In this document: piece by piece, positions 1 through 9,095 of the stretch
Layout: each line of letters starts with the position of its first letter
Numbering within the stretch: position 1 is the first letter of the stretch
Source of the DNA: Hyphomonas sp.
GTDB lineage: Bacteria > Pseudomonadota > Alphaproteobacteria > Caulobacterales > Hyphomonadaceae
Direction of reading: 5' to 3'
Length of the DNA stretch: 64,000 bases
NCBI GenBank assembly: GCA_017792365.1
Contig: CP051229.1
Location: 2,852,001-2,916,000, forward strand
The notes under the pieces: model-generated
Databases searched by the model: none
What the model was told of the DNA's origin: nothing
What the model saw: only the letters and a program-made list of their open reading frames with translations
Position numbers and translations under genes: made by a program

Positions 1-1765
1 GCTGCGGTCAGGTTCTGCGCCGGTGGTGAACTGGATCGTGCCGTCGAGGCGTGGATCGGAATCCTCGAATATCTCTTCCTGGCGGTAGTCGACGCCGAAC
101 GCAGCGCCGACATCGCCGCCGGGGAGAGCGAACAGGCGGTCATTGACTGCCTTGGCGTCCCAGGTCGTGAGCTTGGATTCACCCTTGCGAACCGAGCTGA
201 CGCGGATCTGCGAAAGCACGCTTTCCGGGTTTGCGAACGGACCGCCAAACGGGTTAAAGGCGTCGGGCGTTGACAGGGAGAGTTGCTGCTGAAGTAGATT
301 CTTCGATGTGCGGTTGAATTCCTCGTCGATCGCGGTTGCTTCAGAAAAGCCAATCGCGCTTTCCACGTTCCAGTCGCCCACATCGAAGCGCAGGCCGCCG
401 AGCAGGCGATAGAGTTCCTGTTCGACTTCGATCATGCGTGGCCCGAGCTCGATGGGCCGGTAGGAGACCACAGCGGCGTCTAGTCCGGCCGCTGGCGCAT
501 CGATCCCGGGCAGGCGGTTCGGGCTGCCGACCGGTCCAAACGGGTTGTAGTAGTTGCTGGCGGGAATGATCAGGTAGGCCAGCGAGGAGTCGATCGGTCC
601 CGGCGCGCGCTGGGTTTCCGACTCTGAAGAGTAGTACAAAGCCTCGCCGAACAGTTCGACGCCATTCACAAGCTGATGGTTGAACGTTGTGCCCAGGTTG
701 AAACGCGACACCTGCGGGATGACCGTCTCGTCAAGCGAGAAGTCGTAATAGAGGTCGCGATCGATTGTGGCGCTGTCATCCAGCGTGATGCCGGGTGCGA
801 GCGTCGCGAGGCTGCCTGGCTGATCCGGGGTCTGGATATGATAGCCGGCGGCCGTCGAGCTGAAACCGCCCGCTGACGTAAGGTTGGTTGTGCCGCGGCG
901 CACGCGAATGCCCTGGAATCTTCCGTCCGGAAGCAGCATGCCGGCGCGGAAACGACCGTATGGCGTTGAGGTCGATCCGTTGTCCCACTGGGTGTCGCCG
1001 ACCCAGCCGTCCGGCACGATGTTGCGGCGGTCGGACGTCGCGTACCATTCCGGGTAGTCGAGGACGTTGACCTTGTCCCGCTCGTAATAGCTGAGCGCGA
1101 CGGTCAGGTTCGAGCGGCCTTCGTTGAAATCAAGACCCTTGCGGCCGCCGACTGCGAGTTCCTTGGGGAAGGTCGGTTCCTTCGCCATAGCGGAAGGTGA
1201 GTTCGCCAGCATTGTAGTCATCGAAGAGCGACATGTTGACGACGCCCGCGATGGCGTCTGAACCGTAGAGCGCCGATGCGCCGTCGCGAAGGACTTCGAT
1301 GCGGCTGATCAGGTTGGCCGGAACAGCGTTGACGTTGGTGAACGTCTCCGGGACGCTGTCGACCGCCTGGGATTGCGGGTGGGGTGCGATCCGTCGTCCG
1401 TTCACCAGGGTGAGCGTGCGTCCCGATCCGAGGCCGCGCAGGTTGGCGCCGCTGACGTCGCCGCGCGCGCCGTTGGTGCCGGTGTTGTTGTCCGAGAATT
1501 CGACATCGCCAGCGGCCGGAATGTTCGCCAGCAGCTCGCCAGTTGAAAGGTCGCCGCTCGCCTCGAGATCATCTCTTGTGACGACGGTCACCGGAAGGGC
1601 GCCTGAATCGGCAACGCCGCCAATGTATGAACCGATCACGACCACGACTTCAGGCTGGTCGGCCGCGTCCTGCGGTGCGGTCTCCTGCGCTAGAGCGGGA
1701 ACGCCGGCGAGTGCGGCGCCGGCAGCAAGAAACAGACTCAAACGCGAACCAAGATCGTCAGACAT
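1..1765 (-). CDS. TonB-dependent outer membrane receptor, 3' end outside window, one frameshift
   Basis: Outer membrane active transporter that takes up a ligand with energy from TonB. The first 28 or so residues form a signal peptide ending near ALA-QE. The plug domain follows, with the usual 'VNGRR' and 'IEVLRDGASALYGSDAIAGVVN' type signatures. The reading frame starting at 1765 stops at 1130, but barrel-like sequence (SYYERDK, GAAFGVDYRQEE) continues in the next frame to base 1, where the gene leaves the window. The break lies near 1165-1172, where removing one C restores 'DFPKELAVGGRKGLDF'. It is therefore one gene with a +1 insertion, probably a sequence error. It follows the LysR gene at 1919-2857 on the same strand. 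The ligand is unknown. Confidence 0.88.
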
Positions 1766-1918
1766 TGCGCTCTAGCTCCAGATGCGGATCGGCAACCCCG
1801 ATGTTTTTCGTCCCCTGAGGATCAGGTTCGGACCGGATTCGGCTTAGAGCGCGTTTTTGAACATATATCAAGAATAATATACGAAGCCGCCATAATATAA
1901 CAATAAGCTATATACCAA

Positions 1919-2857
1919 TTACCTGGCGCGCTTCTTGAGCTCGGCGTCGAAAAGCTCAACCTGGGCGCTTAGCGCCGTCTCGAACTTGCTGACGAAATCG
2001 CGGGAGCGGACCGGCAGGCCGCGCGCGAGTGGAAACACGACATTGACCGGCATATCGAGGCTCTCGGGAAACCGGCGGACATCGACGTCGGGGTTGTTTC
2101 GGACGAAGCTCGCGGCGGTCATGGAATCGACGATGGCGATGCCTGACCCCAGCCGCGCCATCGCGCAGGCCAGCCGATAGGTCTGCACCCGGACCGGCGT
2201 ATCGATGGTCAGCCCGGCCGTGCGCGAAAGATCGGCGACGAGCTTTCCGAGCGGTTCGCTTTCGTCAAGGCCGATGAGGCTGCGGCCGACCAGGTCGTCA
2301 ATCACGATCCCCGACCCGCCGCGGTCGAGGTCGCCCTTCCGGGCGATGGCGGCGATTGGAACGGTGCCGATCTGGCGGGCCCCGACAGAGGCTGGCCGGG
2401 AACTGGCGTCGAACACGAAGCCGATATCGTAGCCATAGGCGGGCTTTCCGATCTCGCTCAGCAGGGCGCCGGAGTGGAGGGTGGAGATGGTCATGCGGAC
2501 TGAAGGGTTCTTCCCGGAAAAAGCTGTTGCTGCTTCCGGCAGGACTTCGTGGCCAAGCGCCGGCGTCGCCACGAGGCGAAGGTGGGAGTCCGCGCCGTGC
2601 TGTAGCCGTTTTGACAGGTCTCGCAGATCGTCCAGCGCAGCCTGCGTGCGTACGGCTTCGACCATCAGGACGCGCGCTTCCTCGGTCGGCTGAAGGCGGC
2701 CGCGCACCCGGTCAAAGAGTAGATATCCGAGATCGTCCTCCAGCTGCTGGAGGGTCTTGGTGACGGATGGTTGCGACACGCCCAATCGCTCGGCGGCGGC
2801 GCTGACGCTGCCGTGGGTCATGATCGCGTGGAAGATTTCAAACTGTCTGAATCGCAT
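1919..2857 (-). CDS. LysR-family transcriptional regulator
   Basis: DNA-binding regulator of 312 residues, the normal LysR length. Residues 1-60 hold the winged helix-turn-helix (FEIFHAIMTHGSVSAAAERL, then GVSQPSVTKTLQQLEDDLG). Residues about 90-300 form the periplasmic-binding-like effector domain. It is transcribed divergently from the aminotransferase gene at 2955 across a 97-bp gap that carries a T-N11-A type dyad. By the usual LysR logic it should control that aminotransferase/cleavage-enzyme pair and itself. The co-inducer cannot be read from the sequence. Confidence 0.93.
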   Translation of the reverse strand: MRFRQFEIFHAIMTHGSVSAAAERLGVSQPSVTKTLQQLEDDLGYLLFDRVRGRLQPTEEARVLMVEAVRTQAALDDLRDLSKRLQHGADSHLRLVATPALGHEVLPEAATAFSGKNPSVRMTISTLHSGALLSEIGKPAYGYDIGFVFDASSRPASVGARQIGTVPIAAIARKGDLDRGGSGIVIDDLVGRSLIGLDESEPLGKLVADLSRTAGLTIDTPVRVQTYRLACAMARLGSGIAIVDSMTAASFVRNNPDVDVRRFPESLDMPVNVVFPLARGLPVRSRDFVSKFETALSAQVELFDAELKKRAR

Positions 2858-2864
2858 GCCTATG

Positions 2865-2881
2865 CATAAACAATAGTTATG
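2865..2881. promoter_or_regulatory. Candidate LysR operator (T-N11-A dyad)
   Basis: The 17-bp sequence CATAAACAATAGTTATG has CATAA/TTATG arms around a 7-base spacer and contains the T-N11-A spacing typical of LysR boxes. It lies just outside the start codon of the LysR gene (ATG at 2857-2855) and about 75 bp upstream of the divergent aminotransferase start. The position fits autoregulation. The role is inferred from pattern and context. Confidence 0.45.
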
Positions 2882-2954
2882 AAGATGGCAAATTTATTCA
2901 TTTGACGGTGTGTCTGCACGCGCCTAGCACGCCGCCAATGGTTCGAGCGATCTC

Positions 2955-4292
2955 ATGACATCCATCCTGCACCGCGACCCCAAGAATTCCCTGCCGCTCG
3001 CCGTCCATGGCGATGGCGTCTGGCTGGAGGATTCAGAGGGGCGGCGATACCTGGACGCTTCCGGCGGCGCGGCGGTGTCCGTGCTGGGCCACGGCCACCG
3101 GAGGGTGATCGAGGCCATTCGCGAGCAGGCGGCGAACCTCGCCTATGCGCACACGGCCTTTCTTGCGAATGAGCCGAGCGAAAAGCTGGCCGAATTCCTG
3201 ATCGACCGGGCGCCGCCGGGATTTGGCCGCGTCTTCTTCTGTTCGGGCGGATCGGAAGCGACCGAGGCGGCCCTGAAGTTCGCGCGGCAATACCATCATG
3301 CGCGGGGCGAAACGGAACGGACGATCTTCATCGCGCGCGACCAGAGCTATCATGGCGCGACGCTTGGCGCGCTGTCGGTAAGCGGCAACAAGGGCCGGCG
3401 GACGCCTTATGAGTCGATCCTGTCGCCGTGCCGCTTCATCGAACCGTGTTACGCCTATCGTCACCAGGGCGAGAACGAGTCGCTTGAGCAGTACGGGCGC
3501 CGCGCTGCCGATGCGCTCGAACGCGAAATCCTCGCGCAAGGCGCTCACCGGGTTGCAGCATTCATTGCCGAGCCGGTGGTCGGCGCGACGTTGGGCGCTG
3601 TGCCTGCGGCGCCGGGCTATCTCGCGCGCGTGCGTGAGATATGTTCGCGATATGGCGTCCTGTTCATCGCCGACGAGGTGATGTGCGGGATGGGACGGAC
3701 CGGAACGCTGTTCGCCTGCACGCAGGATGGCGTTGCGCCTGACTTGATCACCGTCGCAAAGGGACTTGCCGGCGGATACCAGCCGGCGGGTGCGCTGTTG
3801 ATCTCAAGCGAGGTTCATGACGGCCTGATCGCCAGCGCGGGGCGTTTCGAGCACGGCCACACCTATATCGGTCATCCGATCGCCTGCGCTGCCGCGCTGG
3901 CGGTTCAGGAAACCATCGAGGAAGATGGCCTCCTTGGCCGCGTCAGCCGCGCCGGCGAGGCGCTCAGGTCAATCCTTGCGCAGAATCTGGGTCCGCTGGG
4001 CGTCGTCGGCGACATCCGCGGTCGCGGTCTGCTGGTCGGTGTCGAGTTGGTGTCCGACATCGACACCAAGGCGCCGTTCGCCGCATCGCTTCGCCTGCAC
4101 GCCCGCATCAAGCAGGCCGCGATGAGTGAAGGACTGATCGTTTACCCCGGCGGCGGATGTGTTGACGGCGTTTCGGGCGATCACATCCTGTTCGCGCCGC
4201 CATTCATTGCACGGGATGACGACCTTGAGGAAATCGGCCGCCGGATCACGCGTGCGGTCCAGCGGGCCGTAGAAAGCGAAGTTGCGGCGTGA
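2955..4292 (+). CDS. Class III PLP-dependent aminotransferase
   Basis: Fold-type I, class III (omega-type) aminotransferase of 445 residues, the family's normal length. Visible marks are the phosphate-binding CSGGSEATEAALK region (about 96-108), SYHG (131-134), the Asp-Glu pair of 'LFIADEVMCGMGRTG' (D240) that binds the pyridine nitrogen, and the Schiff-base lysine in 'VAKGLAGGYQPAGA' (K269). Enzymes of this class move amino groups from omega- or beta-amino acids, amines or ornithine-like substrates. The stop codon overlaps the start of the beta-keto-acid cleavage enzyme, so the two are probably translationally coupled. The aminotransferase would then make the keto acid the next enzyme cleaves. 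The exact substrate is unknown. Confidence 0.92.
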   Translation: MTSILHRDPKNSLPLAVHGDGVWLEDSEGRRYLDASGGAAVSVLGHGHRRVIEAIREQAANLAYAHTAFLANEPSEKLAEFLIDRAPPGFGRVFFCSGGSEATEAALKFARQYHHARGETERTIFIARDQSYHGATLGALSVSGNKGRRTPYESILSPCRFIEPCYAYRHQGENESLEQYGRRAADALEREILAQGAHRVAAFIAEPVVGATLGAVPAAPGYLARVREICSRYGVLFIADEVMCGMGRTGTLFACTQDGVAPDLITVAKGLAGGYQPAGALLISSEVHDGLIASAGRFEHGHTYIGHPIACAAALAVQETIEEDGLLGRVSRAGEALRSILAQNLGPLGVVGDIRGRGLLVGVELVSDIDTKAPFAASLRLHARIKQAAMSEGLIVYPGGGCVDGVSGDHILFAPPFIARDDDLEEIGRRITRAVQRAVESEVAA

Positions 4293-5128
4293 GTGATTGC
4301 ATGATCGCCGTGGCGCCCAATGGCGCCAGAAAGATGCATGCGGATCATCCCGCGCTTCCGCTTGCCGCCGATGAAATCGCCCGCACCGCTCGTTCCTGCG
4401 TGAATTCAGGGGCCGCGCTTCTCCACCTTCATGTGCGCAATCCTGACGGACAGCACACACTCGATGCGTCGCGCTACGACGAAGCGATATCCGCCGTTCG
4501 ATCGGCCGTCGGTCCGGATATGGTGATTCAGATCACGACCGAGGCAGTGGGACGTTACAAGCCCGCAGAACAGATGGCTGTTGTCGAGCGGGTGCGCCCG
4601 GAAGCGTGCTCGATTGCGCTGCGGGAAATGACAAACGCCGGCGATGACGAAAGCGAGGACCGGTATGTTCGCTTCCTGGCGGATTGCCGTTCGGCTGGAA
4701 TTTGGGTGCAGCACATCCTCTACGACCGAAACGACATCGAGAGGTTCAAGCGTCTCTGGACAGAGGGGAAAGTTGGCGAACGTCCCTCGGTCCTGTTTGT
4801 GGTCGGTCGCAACGCCGTGTCAGGTCAGGCCGATCCGCTGGACCTGATCGAGATGCTCTCGCTCTTCGGCGCTTCGAATATGCATAAAGCCGACTGGACC
4901 GTATGCGGGTTTGGCGTCAACGAAACACGCATCCTTGCTGCAGCTGTAGCCTTCGGCGGGCATGTGCGGGTCGGGTTTGAGAACAGCCTGCTGCGGCCTG
5001 ATGGATCTGTTGCTCAATCAAACGAGGAACGCGTGTCCGATTGCGCCAGCCTGATAGGATCACTCGGTCGACGCCCGATGACCGCGCAGGTGCTGCGCGA
5101 GCAAATCCAAACGCTTCGGATCGGTTGA
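4289..5128 (+). CDS. Beta-keto acid cleavage enzyme (BKACE / DUF849 family)
   Basis: Zinc-dependent enzyme family that condenses a beta-keto acid with acetyl-CoA to give acetoacetate and a new CoA thioester. The first member found was 3-keto-5-aminohexanoate cleavage enzyme (Kce). The protein is 279 residues from a GTG start at 4289 that overlaps the preceding stop; an ATG lies 12 bp further in. The metal ligands are visible as H46 and H48 in 'LHLHVRNP' and the Glu of 'VGFEN' (E231), at positions matching Kce. TIM-barrel sequence fills the rest. It is cotranscribed with the class III aminotransferase. Family members act on many substrates, including 3-dehydrocarnitine and 5-hydroxy-3-ketohexanoate, so the substrate here should not be guessed from homology alone. 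Confidence 0.9.
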   Translation: MSDCMIAVAPNGARKMHADHPALPLAADEIARTARSCVNSGAALLHLHVRNPDGQHTLDASRYDEAISAVRSAVGPDMVIQITTEAVGRYKPAEQMAVVERVRPEACSIALREMTNAGDDESEDRYVRFLADCRSAGIWVQHILYDRNDIERFKRLWTEGKVGERPSVLFVVGRNAVSGQADPLDLIEMLSLFGASNMHKADWTVCGFGVNETRILAAAVAFGGHVRVGFENSLLRPDGSVAQSNEERVSDCASLIGSLGRRPMTAQVLREQIQTLRIG

Positions 5129-5276
5129 GGCTCGCCTGCCTGCTTCGAGAGAGGATCGCATAGCCGGTCGGCGCGCGCTCGGCTCTCCTCGTCGCAATGG
5201 CGTCGACTGGTTTCGCGGGTCGACTTGGCTTGGGCTCTGGTAGCTCGGCCGCGGCCGTTCTACGGCGTAGCTCGGT

Positions 5277-5513
5277 TCAAGGAGGAGGCTCGTCTTTGGC
5301 GGGCCGTTCTTGATTGAGGGCGATCTGAAGGGGCGCGGGGATGCTTGGCGGCTGCGGTTCGATCTCGTCGTCCCGAAGGCCCGGCGGAAGCCGCGAAGGC
5401 CTTTGGCGAAATCCGTCAGGATCGAGGACAGGCGGCCTTTGCCGCCGAAGAAGAACACGGCGAGCGCAACAACGATCAGAAGCTGGATCGGGCTCACCCC
5501 GCCGACCGAACAT
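5277..5513 (-). CDS. tatA: TatA/E-like twin-arginine translocase subunit, two compensating frameshifts
   Basis: Reconstructed 77-residue protein. It has a short N-terminus, one membrane helix (SPIQLLIVVALAVFFFGGKG), the TatA amphipathic helix (LSSILTDFAKGLRGFRRAFG), then an acidic, Pro-rich tail (DDEIEPQPP...) ending at the stop at 5277. The ATG at 5513 and the tail are in one frame and the helix in another. A tandem 'ccga' duplication around 5502-5509 and a missing base near 5371-5374 account for both shifts. In the raw sequence the core could also start at a GTG at 5497. TatA forms the pore-like part of the Tat exporter. No tatB or tatC lies nearby, so this would be an orphan copy downstream of the permease. 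Identification rests on the helix pattern. Confidence 0.6.
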   Translation of the reverse strand: MFGRRGEPDPASDRCCARRVLLRRQRPPVLDPDGFRQRPSRLPPGLRDDEIEPQPPSIPAPLQIALNQERPAKDEPPP

Positions 5514-7067
5514 GTCAGACTTCTTGAGTATGGCGGGCGCGAGAATTTCGTCGGGCGCGGGCTCATGTCCCGTGACGATGACGCCGCGGCCGAGCTTCGA
5601 GTGCGCCAGTCCGTAGGCGAAATAGATCGCGATGGCGGCGGCCAGGAAGCCGGCGAAGAAGAGCTGAACCTTGAGTTCGACCTGAGCCATGAGGAACAGG
5701 CAGGACACGACGCCAAGCACCGGCGTCAGCGGGTAGAGCGGCACGCGGAAGGCCCGCGGCAGATCGGGCCGCGCCCGGCGCAACCAGATCACGCTGATGC
5801 AAACGATGGCGAACGCCGCCAGCGTGCCGATCGAGGTGAGATCGCCGATCGTGTTGATATCGAAGACGCCCCCTGCGAACGCGACAATCAGGCCGGTGAG
5901 GATCGTGTTGACCCAAGGCGTCTTGAATCGCGGATGCACGCGCGCGAACACGCCCGGCAGCAATCCGTCCTTGGCCATCGTGTAGAAGATGCGGGTCTGG
6001 GCATAGAGCAGCACCAGGATCACGGACGTTAGACCGGCGAGCGCGCCAAGTTTGACGGCGATCGCCAGCCACTTCCAGCCGGGCCCGAATGTGTTGACGG
6101 CGTCTGCGACCGGCGCTCCGGAATTGAGCTCCGGGTAAGGCACAAGACCGGTGAGCACCAGCGATGTCGCCATGTAGAGCACGGTGCAGAGCAGGAGCGA
6201 TCCGATGATGCCGATCGGCAGGTCGCGCTTGGGGTTTCTTGCTTCCTGACCGGCGGTCGAGACGGCCTCGAAGCCGATATAGGCGAAGAACACGATCGTC
6301 GCCGCCCGCAAGACGCCTCCCCATCCGAACTCGCCAGGCGCGCCGGTGGCCTCGGGGATGAACGGAGACCAGTTCTCCGGTCGGATAAAGAATGCGCCGA
6401 TCACAACGAAGGCGACGATGACCGTCAGCTTGATGGCCACCACGATGTTGTTGACGGTCGCCGATTCAGAAACCCCGACCACAAGCAGCGACGCCATCAG
6501 AAGCGCGACAGCAATCGCGGGGACGTTGATGACGCCAGTGATGGTCGTGCCATCGGCGAGCGTCCGCACAGCTCCAGTCGCCATCGTGAATTCCGCCGGC
6601 ATGGCTAGCCCGAAGTCGGCGAGAAAACTCGTCAGGTATTCGCCCCACCCAACCGCCACCGTCGATGCCGCGAGGCCATACTCAAGCAGCAGCAGCGCCC
6701 CCATGATCCAGGCGGCAAATTCGCCGAGCGTGGCGTAGGAATAGGTGTAGGCCGATCCGGAAACGGGGAGGACCGAGGCCAGCTCGGCATAGCAAAGTCC
6801 GGCGAAGCCGCAGATGACGCCAGCGATGACGAACGACAGGATGACAGCCGGTCCCGCATGAAGCGCCGCTGCGCTACCCGTGCGCACGAAGATCCCTGCG
6901 CCGATGATGCAACCGATGCCCAGAAGGACGAGGTTGATCGCCCCGAGCGAACGCTTGAGGTCGCCTGTGTCGTATTCCGCCTGGATCTGCTGGATGGTCT
7001 TCCTGAGAAACAACCGCCGCAGACCACGCACGGCGCCACCGTCTGGCGCACCGCCCGCACTGTCCAT
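5277..7067 (-). CDS. APC-superfamily amino acid permease (cationic amino acid transporter type); true 3' end uncertain
   Basis: Inner membrane amino acid transporter resembling YfnA/CAT-type permeases. About twelve hydrophobic segments run from 'LGAINLVLLGIGCIIGAGIF' (residues about 43-62) to about residue 500. The GAGIF motif of helix 1 and 'FFAYIGFEAVSTAGQEARNPKRDLP' are family hallmarks. The open frame gives 596 residues, but the last 80 or so (after 'LKKSDMF') read through the TatA-like gene out of frame. The natural stop is obscured by indels near 5500, and the permease proper should end around 5510-5560. It follows the oxygenase gene by 145 bp on the same strand, which suggests it imports the substrate of this locus. 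Confidence 0.85.
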   Translation of the reverse strand: MDSAGGAPDGGAVRGLRRLFLRKTIQQIQAEYDTGDLKRSLGAINLVLLGIGCIIGAGIFVRTGSAAALHAGPAVILSFVIAGVICGFAGLCYAELASVLPVSGSAYTYSYATLGEFAAWIMGALLLLEYGLAASTVAVGWGEYLTSFLADFGLAMPAEFTMATGAVRTLADGTTITGVINVPAIAVALLMASLLVVGVSESATVNNIVVAIKLTVIVAFVVIGAFFIRPENWSPFIPEATGAPGEFGWGGVLRAATIVFFAYIGFEAVSTAGQEARNPKRDLPIGIIGSLLLCTVLYMATSLVLTGLVPYPELNSGAPVADAVNTFGPGWKWLAIAVKLGALAGLTSVILVLLYAQTRIFYTMAKDGLLPGVFARVHPRFKTPWVNTILTGLIVAFAGGVFDINTIGDLTSIGTLAAFAIVCISVIWLRRARPDLPRAFRVPLYPLTPVLGVVSCLFLMAQVELKVQLFFAGFLAAAIAIYFAYGLAHSKLGRGVIVTGHEPAPDEILAPAILKKSDMFGRRGEPDPASDRCCARRVLLRRQRPPVLDPDGFRQRPSRLPPGLRDDEIEPQPPSIPAPLQIALNQERPAKDEPPP

Positions 7068-7212
7068 CTAGGAAGAATCTCCACAGGCGCCCGAACCGAA
7101 CGACCGGCGCCGCCCCCACTGTTTCGATCCGATCGTTTGCCGACACAAGCAGGGCCGCACATTAATTCGCGGCCAGAATCGCCTGAGCCCACTCCGAGCG
7201 GACGGCCTGTAT

Positions 7213-8124
7213 CTATTTGACGAGGGACGCGAGCACCCGGCGACGGCCTTCGAACGGACGGCGGCCATGCATGACGAGAAAGTTGTCGACCAGCGCCACA
7301 TCGCCGGCCCGCCACGCCAGATTATGGCTGAGCTCATCACCCAGCGAAACGGCGTCCGCCATGTCGTCAGGCGAAATCGGACTGCCGTCGCCGAAGTGGA
7401 TCGACCTGGCGGCCGAGTTGCGACTGTCGGACCAGCCACGGTAGGCGGCGATCAACTGATTGAAGAAACTGCGGCGGCCGTCAGGCAGGTCTCGGACAGC
7501 TGGCAGAACCGGGCTGGTAACGCTGAGCGCGCCATCGTCTTTCCATTCCCAGCGATAACCCAGCGATTGCAGTCGCGCCTCAGCTTGTTCGCGGGTGGCG
7601 GCGCGCAGCGTGTTGGGCCAGCTCCTTCCCTGACCCGAGCCGGCGTCATCCGATCCGGGCATGACATTCGTGTAGGTGACGCCCTTGTCGGCGAGAGCTT
7701 CGACGAACGGTTGGTTCACGGATTCGAGGCGTTCCAGCAAAAGGTCCGACCTGCAGATCGGCGTTTCGCCGCCTCTCTCGGCCGGAATTTCGCAATAGAA
7801 GAAAAGCTTGCTGGGATAGATCGGCGTCTGCGCCATCTCGTGGTGCAGATAGATACTGGTGGTTGGCGGCGCTTCGTTGGCGGTGAAAACGCGCTCGGTG
7901 ACGTTGACCCGCACGGCGTTCGATAGCGACTCGAGATACGGGAAGTTGTCCTCGCCATAAGCCTGCACCGCCTCGTCGAGACGGAACGCATCCGGAACGT
8001 CGAACCCGCGGAATAGAACTGCGCCCGTTTCGGCAAGGGTCTCGTCGATGGCCTGCTTGTTCTCGCCCAGATGCTTCGCGAGAGATCCGCTGTCTTCGAT
8101 GATGTGGGGGAAGGTCCCGGACAT
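7213..8124 (-). CDS. TauD/TfdA-family Fe(II)/2-oxoglutarate-dependent oxygenase (SyrP-like)
   Basis: Non-haem iron oxygenase of 303 residues with the double-stranded beta-helix fold. The iron ligands are visible as H94-x-E96 in 'LHHEMAQTP' and the distal His of 'VMHGRRPF' (H286), followed by Arg residues able to bind 2-oxoglutarate. The 'HHEM...P.KLFFYCEIPAERGGETP' block is typical of the SyrP branch, whose members hydroxylate amino acid-like substrates. The ATG at 8124 is 9 bp after the stop of the aldo/keto reductase. The operon order (Gfo/Idh, AKR, oxygenase, permease) suggests the oxygenase opens or modifies an imported amine or amino acid. The substrate is not known. Confidence 0.88.
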   Translation of the reverse strand: MSGTFPHIIEDSGSLAKHLGENKQAIDETLAETGAVLFRGFDVPDAFRLDEAVQAYGEDNFPYLESLSNAVRVNVTERVFTANEAPPTTSIYLHHEMAQTPIYPSKLFFYCEIPAERGGETPICRSDLLLERLESVNQPFVEALADKGVTYTNVMPGSDDAGSGQGRSWPNTLRAATREQAEARLQSLGYRWEWKDDGALSVTSPVLPAVRDLPDGRRSFFNQLIAAYRGWSDSRNSAARSIHFGDGSPISPDDMADAVSLGDELSHNLAWRAGDVALVDNFLVMHGRRPFEGRRRVLASLVK

Positions 8125-8133
8125 GTGCGATCC

Positions 8134-9084
8134 CTAATCGTAGATTGGATGAAATGCGCCGAACGCCGCGGCGCAGAACTCGCCGGGGTCGTTGAAGCGG
8201 CGATTGCGGTTGAGGGCGGTAATGGCGGATACCTCGTCATCGCTCAGGGCGAAGTCGTCCAGCGCAAGATTTTCGCGGATATGGACGGGGTTCGACGACT
8301 TCGGGATGATCGAGGTTCCGCGCTGAAGCGCCCACCGCAGCACGACCTGTGCCGGTGTCTTGCCATGTGCTTGCGCGGCTGCGCGCACAGCAGGTTCATC
8401 CAGGACTTTCTCCTCGGCCTGCGCCATGTCGAGCTCAAGGTACGAAGAAGCGCCGAGCGGCGAGAAGGCAGTCACGCGCAGGCCGTACTGCAGCGCGAGA
8501 CGCAGGAGTTTGTCCTGGGTCAGGTAGGGATGCATTTCGACCTGCAGAACTGCTGGCGCAATCTGCGCATAGTTCATCAGGTCGTGGAGCAGGGCGCTGT
8601 TGTAGTTGCAGACGCCGATTTCGCGCGCCAGGCCCTTCTTCGCCAGCTGCTCCATCGCCGCCCATGTCTCGTGGAGCGGGACTTTCGCTGGCCGCATGAC
8701 TGGCTTGTCAGCATCAGGGTCATGTATCCACTCGGGCGGATACCGCTTGGCAATCGGGACATGCTCGAGCGCGATCGGAAAGTGGACGAGGTAGAGGTCG
8801 AGGTAGTCGAGGCCCAGGTCGGCGAGCGACTTGAGGCAGGCTTCTTCAACGTGTTCGGGCGCATGATAGGTGTTCCAGAGTTTGGATGTGATCCAGACTT
8901 CCTCTCGCGACACGAGGCCGTCACGGAACACCTTGCGCAGCGCCGCGCCGACAGCTGCTTCATTGCCGTAATCTGCCGCGCAGTCGAAATGGCGGTATCC
9001 GGCCTGTATCGCCTCGACGATCACCCGCTCGCAGTCTGCCGGGTCGACTTTCCAGAGGCCAAATCCGATACGCGGCATCTCCAT
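8134..9084 (-). CDS. Aldo/keto reductase
   Basis: NAD(P)H-dependent carbonyl reductase of 316 residues. The catalytic tetrad is complete: D34 and Y39 (DCAADYG), K68 (TSKLW) and H101 (VHFP). NADP-binding sequence 'SIIPKSSNPVHIREN' lies near the C-terminus. The start at 9084 is chosen because 'AGGAGGA' sits 7 bp upstream and because the protein then opens with the family's usual 'MPRIGFGLWKV'. A longer open frame to 9222 overlaps the upstream gene and looks untranslated. The gene follows the Gfo/Idh gene by 11 bp and precedes the oxygenase by 9 bp, so this is one operon. Confidence 0.92.
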   Translation of the reverse strand: MEMPRIGFGLWKVDPADCERVIVEAIQAGYRHFDCAADYGNEAAVGAALRKVFRDGLVSREEVWITSKLWNTYHAPEHVEEACLKSLADLGLDYLDLYLVHFPIALEHVPIAKRYPPEWIHDPDADKPVMRPAKVPLHETWAAMEQLAKKGLAREIGVCNYNSALLHDLMNYAQIAPAVLQVEMHPYLTQDKLLRLALQYGLRVTAFSPLGASSYLELDMAQAEEKVLDEPAVRAAAQAHGKTPAQVVLRWALQRGTSIIPKSSNPVHIRENLALDDFALSDDEVSAITALNRNRRFNDPGEFCAAAFGAFHPIYD

Positions 9085-9095
9085 CTGAAGTCCTC

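Noticed and set aside
1130-1765. Truncated TonB receptor pseudogene
   Set aside because: Barrel-type sequence continues without stops in the next frame to the window edge, so a one-base insertion is the simpler reading.
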